Of a DNA stretch of 64,000 nucleotides, positions 33,924 through 43,147 are shown piece by piece. This DNA is from Bacillus sp. EB106-08-02-XG196 (GTDB taxonomy: Bacteria; Bacillota; Bacilli; Bacillales; Cytobacillaceae). The stretch covers positions 158,930-222,929 of the forward strand of contig NZ_JABWSY010000011.1 in the NCBI RefSeq assembly GCF_013396335.1. The letters are read 5' to 3'. The first letter of the stretch is position 1; each line of letters starts with the position of its first letter. The notes under the pieces are model-generated. The model did not search any database. It saw nothing but the letters and a program-made list of their open reading frames with translations, and was not told the DNA's origin. A program made the translations under genes and the position numbers.

Positions 33924-35690
33924 ATGAGTCAGAGTATTCCTCATGGAGGATCATTGGTTAATTTATTTGATCCAGAATTTGACTATAAATCTCTAAAAAA
34001 TGAAATAGAACTAGATAACATGTCATTAAGTGATCTCGAACTTATTGCTATTGGGGCTTATAGTCCATTAAAAGGATTTTTGAAAAAAGAAGATTATGAA
34101 TCCGTTGTAGATAATATGCATCTTGTGAATGGTACTGTTTGGAGTATTCCGATAACACTCCCAGTTAATGAGAAGCAAGCTGAAGAATTAACTGTTGGTG
34201 AATGGATAAAGCTCGTTAAAGAGGGGGTCGTGTATGGTGTCTTAAAATTAGAACAGTTGTATACACCCAATAAACAGAAGGAGGCAAAGCAGGTTTATAA
34301 AACAAACGATCTACTGCATCCAGGAGTCAAAAAATTATATGAACGGTCAAATATTTATGCAGGTGGAGAGATCAGATTAGTACAAAATAATAAAAAAGGG
34401 GAATTTGCTTCTTTCCATACCAATCCAGCTGAAACAAGAAGAAAATTTAAAGAGCTAGGATGGACTACGGTGGTGGGATTCCAAACAAGGAATCCTATTC
34501 ATCGTGCACATGAATATATCCAAAAATCAGCACTTGAAATTGTAGATGGACTTTTTTTACATCCACTTGTTGGTGAGACAAAGCTTGATGATATACCAGC
34601 AGAAATTCGGATGGAAAGCTATCAAGTCTTGTTAAATCATTATTATCCAAAAGACAGGGTTTTTCTATCTGTTTTCCCTGCAGCAATGCGTTATGCTGGC
34701 CCGCGCGAGGCAGTATTCCATTCTATCGTTCGTAAAAATTATGGATGTACACATTTTATTGTTGGACGTGATCATGCAGGAGTAGGTAACTATTACAGCA
34801 CCTATGAAGCACAAGAAATCTTTAAGAACTTCACCAGCGAGGAACTTGGGATCAACATTCTTTTCTTTGAACATAGTTTTTATTGCTTAAAGTGTAAAGG
34901 AATGGCTTCAACTAAAACATGCCCACATGGCAAAGACAATCATGTAGCTCTTTCTGGAACAATAGTAAGGAAGTTATTACGTAACGGTATTTACCCTCCA
35001 AGCACCTTTAGCCGTAAAGAGGTTGTCGAGGTATTAATAAAAGGTTTACGGAAACAAACGGAGATTTTGCATGTGGAAGAAAAAAAATCACAGGCAACGA
35101 ACATAACATGGCATTATTCCAGTATTACAAAAAAAGACCGGAGAGAACAAAATGGTCATAAAAGCTTTATTCTTTGGTTTACGGGATTATCTGGCTCAGG
35201 AAAATCTACACTCGCCAATGAAATAGCTAATAGATTATTTGATCGTAAAATTAGGAATTATGTATTAGATGGGGATAATATCCGGTTCGGTCTGAATAAA
35301 GATTTAGGTTTTTCAAAAGAAGACAGACATGAAAATATTCGGCGTATCGGTGAAGTTTCAAAATTATTCGTAGATAGTGGTCAGGTTGTCCTTGCAGCCT
35401 TTATTTCTCCGTTTCAAAAAGATCGAGATCAAGTACGTCAATTAGTTAAAAAAAATGAATTTATCGAGGTTTTTGTGAATTGTCCGTTGGATGTTTGCGA
35501 GAAACGGGATCCCAAAGGTCTTTATCAAAAGCTAAGAGAGGGAAAGATAAAAGAGTTTTCAGGTGTGGATTCTGTTTATGAAGAACCGGTTAATCCGGAA
35601 TTGATTATCGATACAAGCAAGTATTCAATTCAAGAATGCGTAGCGCTAATAATCAAGTATTTAGAGGAAAAACAATTGATAGAAACCTAG
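33924..35690 (+). CDS. Bifunctional sulfate adenylyltransferase / APS kinase (PAPS synthase)
   Basis: A 588-residue fusion. Residues ~1-385 are ATP sulfurylase: [14 protein letters not shown] near 186, GRDHAGVG near 280 and a Cys/His cluster [15 protein letters not shown]. Residues ~415-588 are APS kinase: [14 protein letters not shown]alker A near 421, [14 protein letters not shown] and [13 protein letters not shown] sulfurylase makes APS from sulfate and ATP, and the kinase makes PAPS. No sulfate-assimilation genes (PAPS or sulfite reductase) are nearby, whereas three sulfotransferases are, so it probably supplies sulfotransfer. ATG 33924 has AAAGGAAGG 8 nt upstream. Confidence 0.93.
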   Translation: MSQSIPHGGSLVNLFDPEFDYKSLKNEIELDNMSLSDLELIAIGAYSPLKGFLKKEDYESVVDNMHLVNGTVWSIPITLPVNEKQAEELTVGEWIKLVKEGVVYGVLKLEQLYTPNKQKEAKQVYKTNDLLHPGVKKLYERSNIYAGGEIRLVQNNKKGEFASFHTNPAETRRKFKELGWTTVVGFQTRNPIHRAHEYIQKSALEIVDGLFLHPLVGETKLDDIPAEIRMESYQVLLNHYYPKDRVFLSVFPAAMRYAGPREAVFHSIVRKNYGCTHFIVGRDHAGVGNYYSTYEAQEIFKNFTSEELGINILFFEHSFYCLKCKGMASTKTCPHGKDNHVALSGTIVRKLLRNGIYPPSTFSRKEVVEVLIKGLRKQTEILHVEEKKSQATNITWHYSSITKKDRREQNGHKSFILWFTGLSGSGKSTLANEIANRLFDRKIRNYVLDGDNIRFGLNKDLGFSKEDRHENIRRIGEVSKLFVDSGQVVLAAFISPFQKDRDQVRQLVKKNEFIEVFVNCPLDVCEKRDPKGLYQKLREGKIKEFSGVDSVYEEPVNPELIIDTSKYSIQECVALIIKYLEEKQLIET

Positions 35691-35720
35691 CTAAATTTAT
35701 GGGATTGAGAGAGAAGAGTC

Positions 35721-35770
35721 TTTAACATTCCCCCACCTGAAATGGGAATTTCAGGCGGGGGAATGTTAAA
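35721..35770. terminator. Large palindrome between converging genes
   Basis: A 23-bp inverted repeat with one mismatch (35721-35743 with 35748-35770) around GGGA. It lies between the converging stops at 35690 and 35822 and probably ends transcription from both sides, although the T-runs are weak. Confidence 0.7.
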
Positions 35771-35821
35771 TCTTGCTCTACCACCAACGCTTAAAAGTTT
35801 AATTTGCTAAGGACAACTGAA

Positions 35822-36583
35822 TTATTCTATAAACACAATGGCATCAAATCCGGCATTCCTTGCTTTAGCTGCTAGAGATTCTGCATTTTCTTTTGATGCG
35901 AAAGCGCCAATTTGGACTTTATATAGACCATCTCTAAGTAAAACAACGGCATCAAAACCTTTCGATATTGCCTCTGATGCAAGGTTGTCTGCATTAGACT
36001 TGATACGAAATGCACCAATTTGAACCTTATACAGAACAGTTGGTTTTCTCGCTAAATTAAATGCTCTTGCTAATCCATTAGCATGTCCTCTGGCAATACT
36101 TGCTAAGAAACTTGGTGATTTTAATTTGTTAGCGTCATTGGTGTTATCTATAAACCCATTTTCGGTTAACAAAGCTGGAATCATTGTTTCCCTTAAAACA
36201 TGGAAGTTAGCTGATTTTTCACCACGATTAGCAAAATCTACTACCTTTAGAATCTCATTATGAATGATATCCTGGTATGTGGTTGTAGGGGGGCCAACTC
36301 CTGGATAAATATAGCTTTCAAAACCTGTACCCCCACCTGCATTGATATGGATGGAGAGATAATAGTCTGCTCCCCAATTGTTTGCGGCATTTGTTCTTTC
36401 GCTTAAGCTGACAGTCTGATCGCTTGTCCTACTCATTAGGACTGATATACCTTCGAATTCATTTTGTAATATATCTTTTAGAGTCGTCGCTATTTGTAAA
36501 GTAAGATTCTTTTCTTGCAGTCCATTCCCTAAAGCTCCAGTATCTGAACCGCCATGTCCGGGGTCGATAAAGAATTTAACCAT
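35822..36583 (-). CDS. cwlC: Sporulation N-acetylmuramoyl-L-alanine amidase with two SPOR repeats
   Basis: A 253-residue protein; B. subtilis CwlC has 255. The amidase_3 domain has His10 and Glu24 (DPGHGGSDTG...QEKN), His79 (LSIHIN) and Glu141 (LTENGF), the zinc ligands and catalytic Glu, at the same positions as in CwlC. Two C-terminal repeats (LYKVQIGAF at ~184 and ~219) are the peptidoglycan-binding SPOR type. There is no signal peptide, also as in CwlC. It cuts the amide bond between MurNAc and L-Ala to lyse the mother cell. A CATATCAGT lies upstream on the minus strand. Confidence 0.9.
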   Translation of the reverse strand: MVKFFIDPGHGGSDTGALGNGLQEKNLTLQIATTLKDILQNEFEGISVLMSRTSDQTVSLSERTNAANNWGADYYLSIHINAGGGTGFESYIYPGVGPPTTTYQDIIHNEILKVVDFANRGEKSANFHVLRETMIPALLTENGFIDNTNDANKLKSPSFLASIARGHANGLARAFNLARKPTVLYKVQIGAFRIKSNADNLASEAISKGFDAVVLLRDGLYKVQIGAFASKENAESLAAKARNAGFDAIVFIE

Positions 36584-36866
36584 CTTAATTCATCACCTCC
36601 ATTAATAACATATTAAAAAAGTACTGATATGCTTGGACTACTAACAACAATTAAAGATAAAATTATGCTCAAAAAGCAATAGGAACTTAAGCGTGGAAGA
36701 CCTTACATTCCAATAAGAAGAAACTTTCGAACCTTAAACTAAAACTTTTCAATAAAAAATGAAAGAAGAACCTCCTCTTAGGACCAAGTGAATCAGCTTA
36801 CCTCTACAAAAAAGGAATAGATAAATTAGGCTAGAGTAAAGCCTTTTGTTAAGTAGCTATCCGTAC

Positions 36867-36893
36867 ACTTTAATGAGTAATTAGCATACATAA
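36867..36893 (+). promoter_or_regulatory. Sigma-K-type promoter
   Basis: AC (36867-36868), 16 nt, CATACATAA (36885-36893), 37 nt before the GTG at 36931. The remainder of the 36584-36930 gap shows no gene. Confidence 0.5.
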
Positions 36894-36930
36894 ATAAAGT
36901 AAGGATTTGTAATTAAGGGAGTTGAATAAT

Positions 36931-38907
36931 GTGAAGACTCCATGGACAAACAAAAAGAAAATGGAAGAACTAATCTCTAAGCAAACTAATACATTTATGA
37001 GATTTCCAATAAAACCGATTGTATTGGAATGTGTGGGCGAGATTGAAGAAGACATAGAAAGGCCCAGTAAACAGGAAAAACAATCAAAACAGACAGGGGA
37101 TTCAAAAACGAACAAGAATCGAAAGAAAAAAAATGAACCAGTGAAAGATGAGAAACGGAACAATCCTATTGAAGAATCTAAAATCAATCAAAATGATGGA
37201 ACTATAAATGCTAAAATTAATCATCCAGCTTCTTCAAAAAAAAATTTAAATTTTCAAAGGGTTAAACTGTCTAGTTTTGAAAAACCCTTATCAAACGGGA
37301 AGGAAATAGACCCTGATTGTGAAACGAATCTCCAATCAAAAGCAAATTACCAGATGAGCTTTATGAAAGAAATAAAATACTCGAAAACTACTAATAAAAA
37401 TATTTATAATATTTCTGAGCAGATTTCTCCATTCGAAGAGAATGTGGTCACGGAAGCGAATGAAGAGCAGACCCCTTTTTCTGAAGAGAATGTAATGGTA
37501 ACACTGGAAGAAAAGCCTTCTTCACCTCAACTTGTCGTAACTGCAGAAGAAGATATTGGTGAGTACACTCCTATCCAGGAAAACGAGCCCATGTATGCGG
37601 ATGAAGAGTATCCCCCTTCTTCTGAAGAGACCGTAATGACAGCAATAGAAGGGGATTCCTCTACATCACACCAGATTAAAGCTACGCCAAAGGCAGTTCT
37701 TGAAGAAAAATCTAACATTGATAACGAGCCGATGGCAGCGTACGAAGAGCAGCCTCCTTCTCCTAAAGAGAACATATTAACAGCAATGGAAGAGAATCCC
37801 TCTTCATTTCAACAAAGGAAGGTTACGGCAGAAGCAACTTTTGTTGAGCACCCCCCTATCGAAACAATCGTTGAAATGGGATATGACCAGACAAACCCAG
37901 CCCTTTCGGAAGAATCTTGTCAAGAACACACCCTACATGTTGGAACAGTTCGTGAAAAAGAAAGGGAACTAACAATACTACTTACAAGTGATACAGTAAA
38001 AACACACCTTGAAGATCAAGAATCTCAAAGAAAATCTAATTATCATAAAGAGGAACAATTGACCTTTTCTAAAGATTTATTTGGTATCAATGATTTGAAA
38101 AGAAATAACATGAATACTGATACTGATTTCTTGAATATTCAGATTCCGGTTATTCTTGGAAAATATAATATTGAAATTTGTTTAGAAGATGAAGAAATTT
38201 TCGCAGAAAAAGTAAAAGAAATAAGAGAAATTTCTAAAAAAGTCATAGTGACAACTTGTGAATTTATACCATCTGAATTGTCGCCATTGTTAGATAATGG
38301 TTCTTGCAAAGCTTTAAAGGGGAATTTAATGATTGAAGGATTCATTCAACAAGATATTAAGTATATTTTTGAAAATCAGCAAACTTCTAAATATGTGCAA
38401 AATCAATCAGCATTTAACCAAATGAACCAAAAGAAATCAATGTACTTAAGAAAACTAAATTTCGGTAGATATAGTTATGTGCCTCAAACCTACTCTACAA
38501 ATAGTCCCAACCCAGCTCAAACAAATCATGGCCAGTACTCTGAACGGCTGATTAATTCTATGAGCAAAAAGATTCCCTTTAGCAGTATAGTAAAAATTAA
38601 TCATTTCCTGCACCCGCCTCTTTTCGGTTCCATTGAGGAAAAATCATTCATCTTTCAAAACAATCTTGACCAACAGATATCTACTGCCGATCCAACACAA
38701 TTTATCAAGACTACCTATTATCCCGAAAATACACATGGCAAATTAATTTATTCTAAAATTCATGAAAATATTAATATTTTTAAGCAGGAAGAAAAATATA
38801 TAAAGACCCCTAGAATCAAACTAAAACAATTTATCGTATTGGAATTAGGGATTCATTTACTCCAAGAGCAGCCTGTTCAAGTTCAAATGCTTAAAAATTG
38901 GATTTAA
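36931..38907 (+). CDS. Coat-like protein with long acidic repeat region and a domain shared with 39122
   Basis: A 658-residue protein. The N-terminal ~170 residues are Lys/Asn-rich after FMRFPIKPIVLECVGEIE. Residues ~178-330 are three 47-residue Glu/Pro/Ser repeats and part of a fourth (EEQTPFSEENVMVTLEE type). The C-terminal ~280 residues (IQIPVILGKYNIEICLEDE, VTTCEFIP, GFIQQDIKYIFE, IPFSSIVKINHFL, LGIHLLQEQPVQVQM) align in order with the protein at 39122. This part resembles SPOCS/DUF3794-type spore proteins. GTG 36931 follows GGGAG at 9 nt. A coat or exosporium scaffold role is inferred. Confidence 0.7.
   Translation: MKTPWTNKKKMEELISKQTNTFMRFPIKPIVLECVGEIEEDIERPSKQEKQSKQTGDSKTNKNRKKKNEPVKDEKRNNPIEESKINQNDGTINAKINHPASSKKNLNFQRVKLSSFEKPLSNGKEIDPDCETNLQSKANYQMSFMKEIKYSKTTNKNIYNISEQISPFEENVVTEANEEQTPFSEENVMVTLEEKPSSPQLVVTAEEDIGEYTPIQENEPMYADEEYPPSSEETVMTAIEGDSSTSHQIKATPKAVLEEKSNIDNEPMAAYEEQPPSPKENILTAMEENPSSFQQRKVTAEATFVEHPPIETIVEMGYDQTNPALSEESCQEHTLHVGTVREKERELTILLTSDTVKTHLEDQESQRKSNYHKEEQLTFSKDLFGINDLKRNNMNTDTDFLNIQIPVILGKYNIEICLEDEEIFAEKVKEIREISKKVIVTTCEFIPSELSPLLDNGSCKALKGNLMIEGFIQQDIKYIFENQQTSKYVQNQSAFNQMNQKKSMYLRKLNFGRYSYVPQTYSTNSPNPAQTNHGQYSERLINSMSKKIPFSSIVKINHFLHPPLFGSIEEKSFIFQNNLDQQISTADPTQFIKTTYYPENTHGKLIYSKIHENINIFKQEEKYIKTPRIKLKQFIVLELGIHLLQEQPVQVQMLKNWI
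37462..37914 (+). repeat. 141-nt tandem repeats in the coat-like gene
   Basis: Units begin at 37462, 37603, 37744 and 37885 (exactly 141 nt apart), each encoding a Glu-rich start followed by SEE/KEN and a Pro-Ser stretch. The units have diverged and the last is partial. Confidence 0.7.
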
Positions 38908-38918
38908 CCGATCACCCT

Positions 38919-38956
38919 CCTACTAGTGAAGTAACTTTCATTAGTAGGTTTTTTTA
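38919..38956 (+). terminator. Terminator
   Basis: CCTACTA pairs with TAGTAGG, with TGAA/TTCA extending the stem, followed by TTTTTTTT. Confidence 0.8.
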
Positions 38957-39121
38957 TTCCTCACCATGGATGCATCCTCAATAGATAATAGTCACAGCAC
39001 GCATGTTCCATTTTAAAAAAAGGCTGTTTCACCACTCTTAAAACCCATACTGATTTGTACAGGTTGAATACTATATGGGTGTAAACAAATAAATAGATAT
39101 AATTGAAAGGATGATTTTTTT

Positions 39122-39877
39122 ATGTGTAAAAAGAATGATCAAGCTCAACCGCTGGTCTGTCCAGTTGTTTCAGACCAACAAGGCGCATTTGGTGACTCTG
39201 CAGTAGGCCGTGTTCTTATTCCTAGTACAGCAACTCTTAAGGTTCCAATTGTATTAGCCGAGAGAACTCTCCAAGTTGTAGTTGAAGCAAATGTCCCTCT
39301 TTTCCCTGCAGCAACAGAGATTAAAAGAGTTCATAAAAATGTGCAACTTACTCAAGTGAAACTCGTGCCTGTTGCCTTTACACCTATTCCAGGTACCAAC
39401 TTTTTTAATGTAACTAGAGCAAAATTATTTGTAGCTGGGACAATTCGTAAAAATATTGAGTATGCTTCCGTTGCTTGTAATGCACCGCTAGTTGATAAAA
39501 TTGCTACAATCCCATTCTCCGGCTATGCAGAACTAACTGCTGGAGACTTTCTTGCATTCCCGATTCTTGCCGCATCTTCAGACGCTACAGCACAATTTCT
39601 AGATGATAAAGATGACTTATCTCCACGCTTTGATAAATTTTTCTTTCAAAATCAAGTGAATTATAATGAACAACCTTATGGCGAGTTAATCCGTGCAAAT
39701 TTCTTTGAGCTCGATTTTTCACCGAACATTAAAAAACCGGGAGCTGCCTTTAACCTCTTACGTGAAAAAATCGTACTGGATCTTACTCTTAAAGTATTAC
39801 AAGTTCAACAATTTGAAGTAGAAGGAAACCAAGTAATCCCATCATCAACTAATGGGATTGTTGGACCAGGCAATTAA
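39122..39877 (+). CDS. SPOCS-like spore coat/exosporium protein
   Basis: A 251-residue protein: MCKKNDQAQPLVCPVVSD start, then VPIVLAERTLQVVVEANV, EIKRVHKNVQLTQVKLVP, KLFVAGTIRKNIEYAS, IPFSGYAEL, NEQPYGELIRANFFELDFS and REKIVLDLTLKVLQVQQ. The alternation of strands with IRKNIEY fits the SPOCS/DUF3794 type found in spore morphogenetic proteins, though I cannot test this. It is the short version of the C-terminal half of the preceding gene. Unit: ATG after GAAAGGATGATTTTTTT. Confidence 0.68.
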   Translation: MCKKNDQAQPLVCPVVSDQQGAFGDSAVGRVLIPSTATLKVPIVLAERTLQVVVEANVPLFPAATEIKRVHKNVQLTQVKLVPVAFTPIPGTNFFNVTRAKLFVAGTIRKNIEYASVACNAPLVDKIATIPFSGYAELTAGDFLAFPILAASSDATAQFLDDKDDLSPRFDKFFFQNQVNYNEQPYGELIRANFFELDFSPNIKKPGAAFNLLREKIVLDLTLKVLQVQQFEVEGNQVIPSSTNGIVGPGN

Positions 39878-40240
39878 TTTGATAAAGAATTAGCTAACTT
39901 GATCAAATAGAATTGACTTTTATAAAACGAGGGGCGCCTATTTATAGGCGCTCCAAACACGATTATATTCCATTTAACAAAACCTTAAAGAATATTTTGA
40001 GAACCATGATAGATATTCTTCTGGGTGACTTTATTTTCAATAATAGAATACATAAATTTGCTATAGTTCGTAATTGGAAAATTGACCGCTCTTTTGAAAC
40101 CTATCAAGATAGGAAAATCATAAAATTAGACACAAGATAACAAAGGTAATAAAATTATAGAAGAGTGTTCGTTTTCTAGGTTAACTAGCTTACTAGATGA
40201 GCAATCAGAGATTTGTAAGAGAGAGTAGGGGTGTAGAGAA
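39878..40240. other. Intergenic region with one hairpin
   Basis: GGGGCGCCTAT (39931-39941) pairs with ATAGGCGCTCC (39944-39954), a likely terminator for the 39122 gene. A 75-codon frame across it (39913-40140) has no ribosome site and contains the hairpin, so it is not called. No other feature is seen. Confidence 0.6.
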
Positions 40241-40702
40241 ATGGATGATCGTTTTTTTCGAAATGCAATGGGGAAATTTGCGACGGGGATAACCGTTGTT
40301 TCAACTGAAGTTGATGGTGAGGCACATGGAATGACAGCGAATGCTTTCGTATCTGTCTCGTTAAGTCCTAAACTAATCCTTGTATCAATTGATAAAAGAG
40401 CAAGAATGTTACCTCTTATCCAACAATCCAAAAAATTTGCGGTAAGCTTTTTATCTGCTGATCAACAAACAGAATCCATGCGGTTTGCCGGGCAAATCAA
40501 AGAGGAAACTCCTTATAATTTTGTACAATTCGGCGAATTACCTGTTATCGAAGGGGCACTTGCAAACCTGACTTGCAACCTTTACAAAGAAGTTGAGGCA
40601 GGGGACCACATTTTATTTATCGGTGAGGTTACTGATCTTAAGGTGAACGAAGGGGACCCGTTATTATATTTCGGAGGCCAATACCGCAAATTAGAGGCAT
40701 AA
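40241..40702 (+). CDS. Flavin reductase-like domain protein
   Basis: A 153-residue protein: FRNAMGKFATGITVVSTEVDGEAHGMTANAFVSVSLSPKL followed by a split-barrel pattern and a GQIKEETPYNFV segment, all typical of the FMN-binding flavin reductase family. It reduces FMN or FAD with NAD(P)H, or serves as partner of a monooxygenase. It lies alone between coat-type and membrane genes. Confidence 0.88.
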   Translation: MDDRFFRNAMGKFATGITVVSTEVDGEAHGMTANAFVSVSLSPKLILVSIDKRARMLPLIQQSKKFAVSFLSADQQTESMRFAGQIKEETPYNFVQFGELPVIEGALANLTCNLYKEVEAGDHILFIGEVTDLKVNEGDPLLYFGGQYRKLEA

Positions 40703-40712
40703 CTTACTTTGA

Positions 40713-40738
40713 GAAAGCTGTCCATGGCAGCTTTTTCT
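40713..40738 (+). terminator. Terminator
   Basis: GAAAGCTG pairs with CAGCTTTTTC around TCCATGG, 11 nt after the flavin reductase gene. Confidence 0.8.
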
Positions 40739-40751
40739 TATTGTGGTTCTA

Positions 40752-40765
40752 GTACAATATTGTAC
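40752..40765. promoter_or_regulatory. Perfect 14-nt palindrome
   Basis: GTACAATATTGTAC, perfectly self-complementary, 10 nt before the AGGAGG of the DUF3953 gene. It may be an operator overlapping the promoter. Confidence 0.4.
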
Positions 40766-40788
40766 AATAAGAACAGGAGGGATTGACC

Positions 40789-41019
40789 TTGTTTAAAAAG
40801 TTACGAATTACATTAGGGATTGCTGTTTTATTATTAGCTGGATTCGGATTACTGACAAAAAACTTCGTGGCACAGCCTTTCATGATGCTGGGGTTAAGTG
40901 CCTTTATTTTGGTCGGCGGGTTAGACGAGCTAAAAAATGGAAAAAAACGCCGTGGATATATTAGCATTTTTCTATCTGTATTTGTTTTAGCCATCTTAGT
41001 TCAATCTTTCACTTCATAA
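40789..41019 (+). CDS. DUF3953-like small membrane protein
   Basis: A 76-residue protein with two or three membrane segments (ITLGIAVLLLAGFGLLT, PFMMLGLSAFILVGGLDE, ISIFLSVFVLAILVQ) and a basic KNGKKRRGY loop. TTG 40789 is preferred since AGGAGG lies 8 nt before it; the TTG at 40783 is too close. Function unknown. Confidence 0.72.
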   Translation: MFKKLRITLGIAVLLLAGFGLLTKNFVAQPFMMLGLSAFILVGGLDELKNGKKRRGYISIFLSVFVLAILVQSFTS

Positions 41020-41027
41020 AACGATGT

Positions 41028-41067
41028 CAAAAAAACGGAGGAATCTTATGATTTCTCCGTTTTTTTT
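41028..41067. terminator. Bidirectional terminator
   Basis: AAAAAACGGAG pairs with CTCCGTTTTTT around a short loop. It includes the stop end of the GbsR gene and separates the converging genes. Confidence 0.8.
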
Positions 41068-41588
41068 GGAATAAATTCAAAAATCTCCTTGGATTCAAAA
41101 CTGTCCACTAACCGGTTTAGCCATTCATAATATTCTATTGCAGAGGTTAGTTTATCAAAATCTATGTTTGCTTGGTCTTTTACATTTGTGTCCACACGTT
41201 CATCATCAAGCAGGGATTGAATTTCACTTAGAGATTTCTGCATAGCGCTTATATTTAGGGATATCCCTGCGCGCCACTTTATGGTAAAGAAATCGATGAA
41301 GGTTTGATACCAATCTGGCTCCGCCTGATAGAGGTCTTTCCTGATCCCTTTTTTCCAAACCTTTCCCACCATTTTCAATTCCAATAAGCTTCGCACAGAG
41401 GTGCTCATACTCGTCTTACTCATTCCAAGCTCTTCCTTCATTTCATCAAGTGTCAACGGACCTTCCTGAAAGTACAATGCCCCATATAATCGGCCAATTG
41501 ATTCGGTAACTCCATATAAATTCATATTTTTAGAAATCGCATCAATTACCCGTTCACGCGCGAGTTCTAGCTCTTTTTCACCGTTCAT
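41046..41588 (-). CDS. GbsR/MarR-family transcriptional regulator
   Basis: A 180-residue protein: YGVTESIGRLYGALYFQEGPLTLDEMKEELGMSKTSMSTSVRSLLEL is the winged helix typical of GbsR/OpcR proteins that control osmoprotectant genes. It is divergent from opuAA, and a TACCAA/TTGGTA inverted repeat spans the opuA promoter between them, so it is probably the opuA repressor responding to salt or glycine betaine/choline. Confidence 0.88.
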   Translation of the reverse strand: MNGEKELELARERVIDAISKNMNLYGVTESIGRLYGALYFQEGPLTLDEMKEELGMSKTSMSTSVRSLLELKMVGKVWKKGIRKDLYQAEPDWYQTFIDFFTIKWRAGISLNISAMQKSLSEIQSLLDDERVDTNVKDQANIDFDKLTSAIEYYEWLNRLVDSFESKEIFEFIPKKTEKS

Positions 41589-41763
41589 CCTGTCATCACA
41601 CCAATCTTTATACGTGTCCTTTTATTAGACTATCATGTTTCAATAAAAAGTAAAGAATCCACATAGGGAGGATATGGAAGCATTTTAGAGGAATATTAAG
41701 GATTTTATATGTGCAGTACGTACAGTTTTTTCTGTACGTACTTTATGAGCGAATATGGCTAAT

Positions 41764-41801
41764 TACCAACTTTGCCCGCAATATTAAATTGGTACTATAA
41801 T
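41764..41801 (+). promoter_or_regulatory. Sigma-A promoter of opuA with inverted repeat
   Basis: TTGCCC (41772-41777), 18 nt, TATAAT (41796-41801). TACCAA (41764-41769) and TTGGTA (41789-41794) form an inverted repeat around the -35, a likely operator for the divergent GbsR-type protein. Confidence 0.65.
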
Positions 41802-41860
41802 AGGTAGGTAAGACCAGAAAGTGGTGTTAACTAGCAACATAGATAGATAGGGGTGAACAA

Positions 41861-43147
41861 ATGACTAATAATCCAATAAAAATAAGGGTTCAAAATGTCA
41901 CAAAAGTATTTGGAAAGTCCAAAAAAGCCATTCAACTTTTAAATGAAGGTGAATCGAAAGCGACTATTCTAAAGAAAACCGGAGCAACGGTTGGGGTTAG
42001 TAAAGCAAGCTTTGAAGTGGAAGCTGGTGAAATCTTTGTCATTATGGGCTTATCTGGAAGTGGTAAGTCAACGCTCGTCCGGATGCTAAATCGACTCATC
42101 GATCCATCAATTGGGGAAGTGTACATTGACGGTGAGGATATTGTAAAAATGAACAAAGAACAATTAAGAGAGGTTCGCCGCAAGAAAATTAGTATGGTAT
42201 TTCAAAAGTTTGCACTTCTTCCTCATCGAACCATTCTTGAGAACGTGGAGTATGGCTTGGAGGTCCAGGGGATTCAGAAAGAAACGCGCTCACAGCAAGC
42301 GATGAATGCATTAAAGCTGGTTGGGCTTGAAGGGTATGAACATCAATATCCTCAACAATTAAGCGGCGGCATGCAGCAAAGGGTTGGATTAGCGAGAGCC
42401 TTAGCAAATGATTCGGACATTTTATTAATGGACGAGGCTTTTAGTGCATTAGATCCATTAATTCGAAAAGATATGCAGGATGAACTTCTTGACCTTCAGT
42501 CAACAATGAAGAAAACGATTGTATTCATCACGCATGATCTAGATGAGGCACTAAGAATTGGTGACCGCATTGCCTTAATGAAGGATGGTGTAATTGTTCA
42601 AATTGGAACGCCTGAAGAGATTTTAATGAACCCTTCAAACGACTATGTTGAGAGATTCGTAGAAGATGTTGACTTATCTAAAGTCTTAACTGCTGGTCAT
42701 GTCATGAAACGGGCTGAAACAGTTTCGATTGAAAAAGGTCCGCGAGTTGCGCTTCAAATCATGAAAGACCTAGGAATTTCGAGTATTTATGTCGTTGATA
42801 AGAAGAAAACCTTACTTGGGGCGGTAACGGCCTCACAAGCAAACAAGGCAATCGATTTTCGACAAGACTTAACAAATATTTTAAAAGAGGATGTAACGAC
42901 TGTTTCACCAGATACGTTACTAACCGATTTATTTGAAAAAGTCTCAGTAGCCACGATACCCGTTGCGGTCGTAGATGAAAACAATAGGCTAAAAGGGATT
43001 CTTGTCAGAGGAGCAGTCATCGGCGCCCTGGCGGGTAATAGTCAGGACAATAACCAAATAAATACCGCAAAGTCTGAGGCAGCGGCAGGTCAATCAGTCA
43101 AGGAGGTGAAAATAACATGGAACAATGGCTCCCGAAACTCCCAATAG
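41861..43147 (+). CDS. opuAA: Glycine betaine ABC transporter ATP-binding subunit
   Basis: A 428-residue protein. [14 protein letters not shown] is Walker A, LSGGMQQRVGLARAL the signature and LLMDEAFSALDP Walker B; two CBS domains fill residues ~280-400. This is the OpuAA/ProV type, energising uptake of glycine betaine and sensing ionic strength through the CBS part. It overlaps opuAB by 31 nt. Confidence 0.96.
   Translation: MTNNPIKIRVQNVTKVFGKSKKAIQLLNEGESKATILKKTGATVGVSKASFEVEAGEIFVIMGLSGSGKSTLVRMLNRLIDPSIGEVYIDGEDIVKMNKEQLREVRRKKISMVFQKFALLPHRTILENVEYGLEVQGIQKETRSQQAMNALKLVGLEGYEHQYPQQLSGGMQQRVGLARALANDSDILLMDEAFSALDPLIRKDMQDELLDLQSTMKKTIVFITHDLDEALRIGDRIALMKDGVIVQIGTPEEILMNPSNDYVERFVEDVDLSKVLTAGHVMKRAETVSIEKGPRVALQIMKDLGISSIYVVDKKKTLLGAVTASQANKAIDFRQDLTNILKEDVTTVSPDTLLTDLFEKVSVATIPVAVVDENNRLKGILVRGAVIGALAGNSQDNNQINTAKSEAAAGQSVKEVKITWNNGSRNSQ

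Noticed and set aside
39913..40140. 75-codon open frame after the 39122 gene
   Set aside because: It contains the 39931-39954 hairpin, lacks a ribosome site and has no coat-like or other recognisable pattern.
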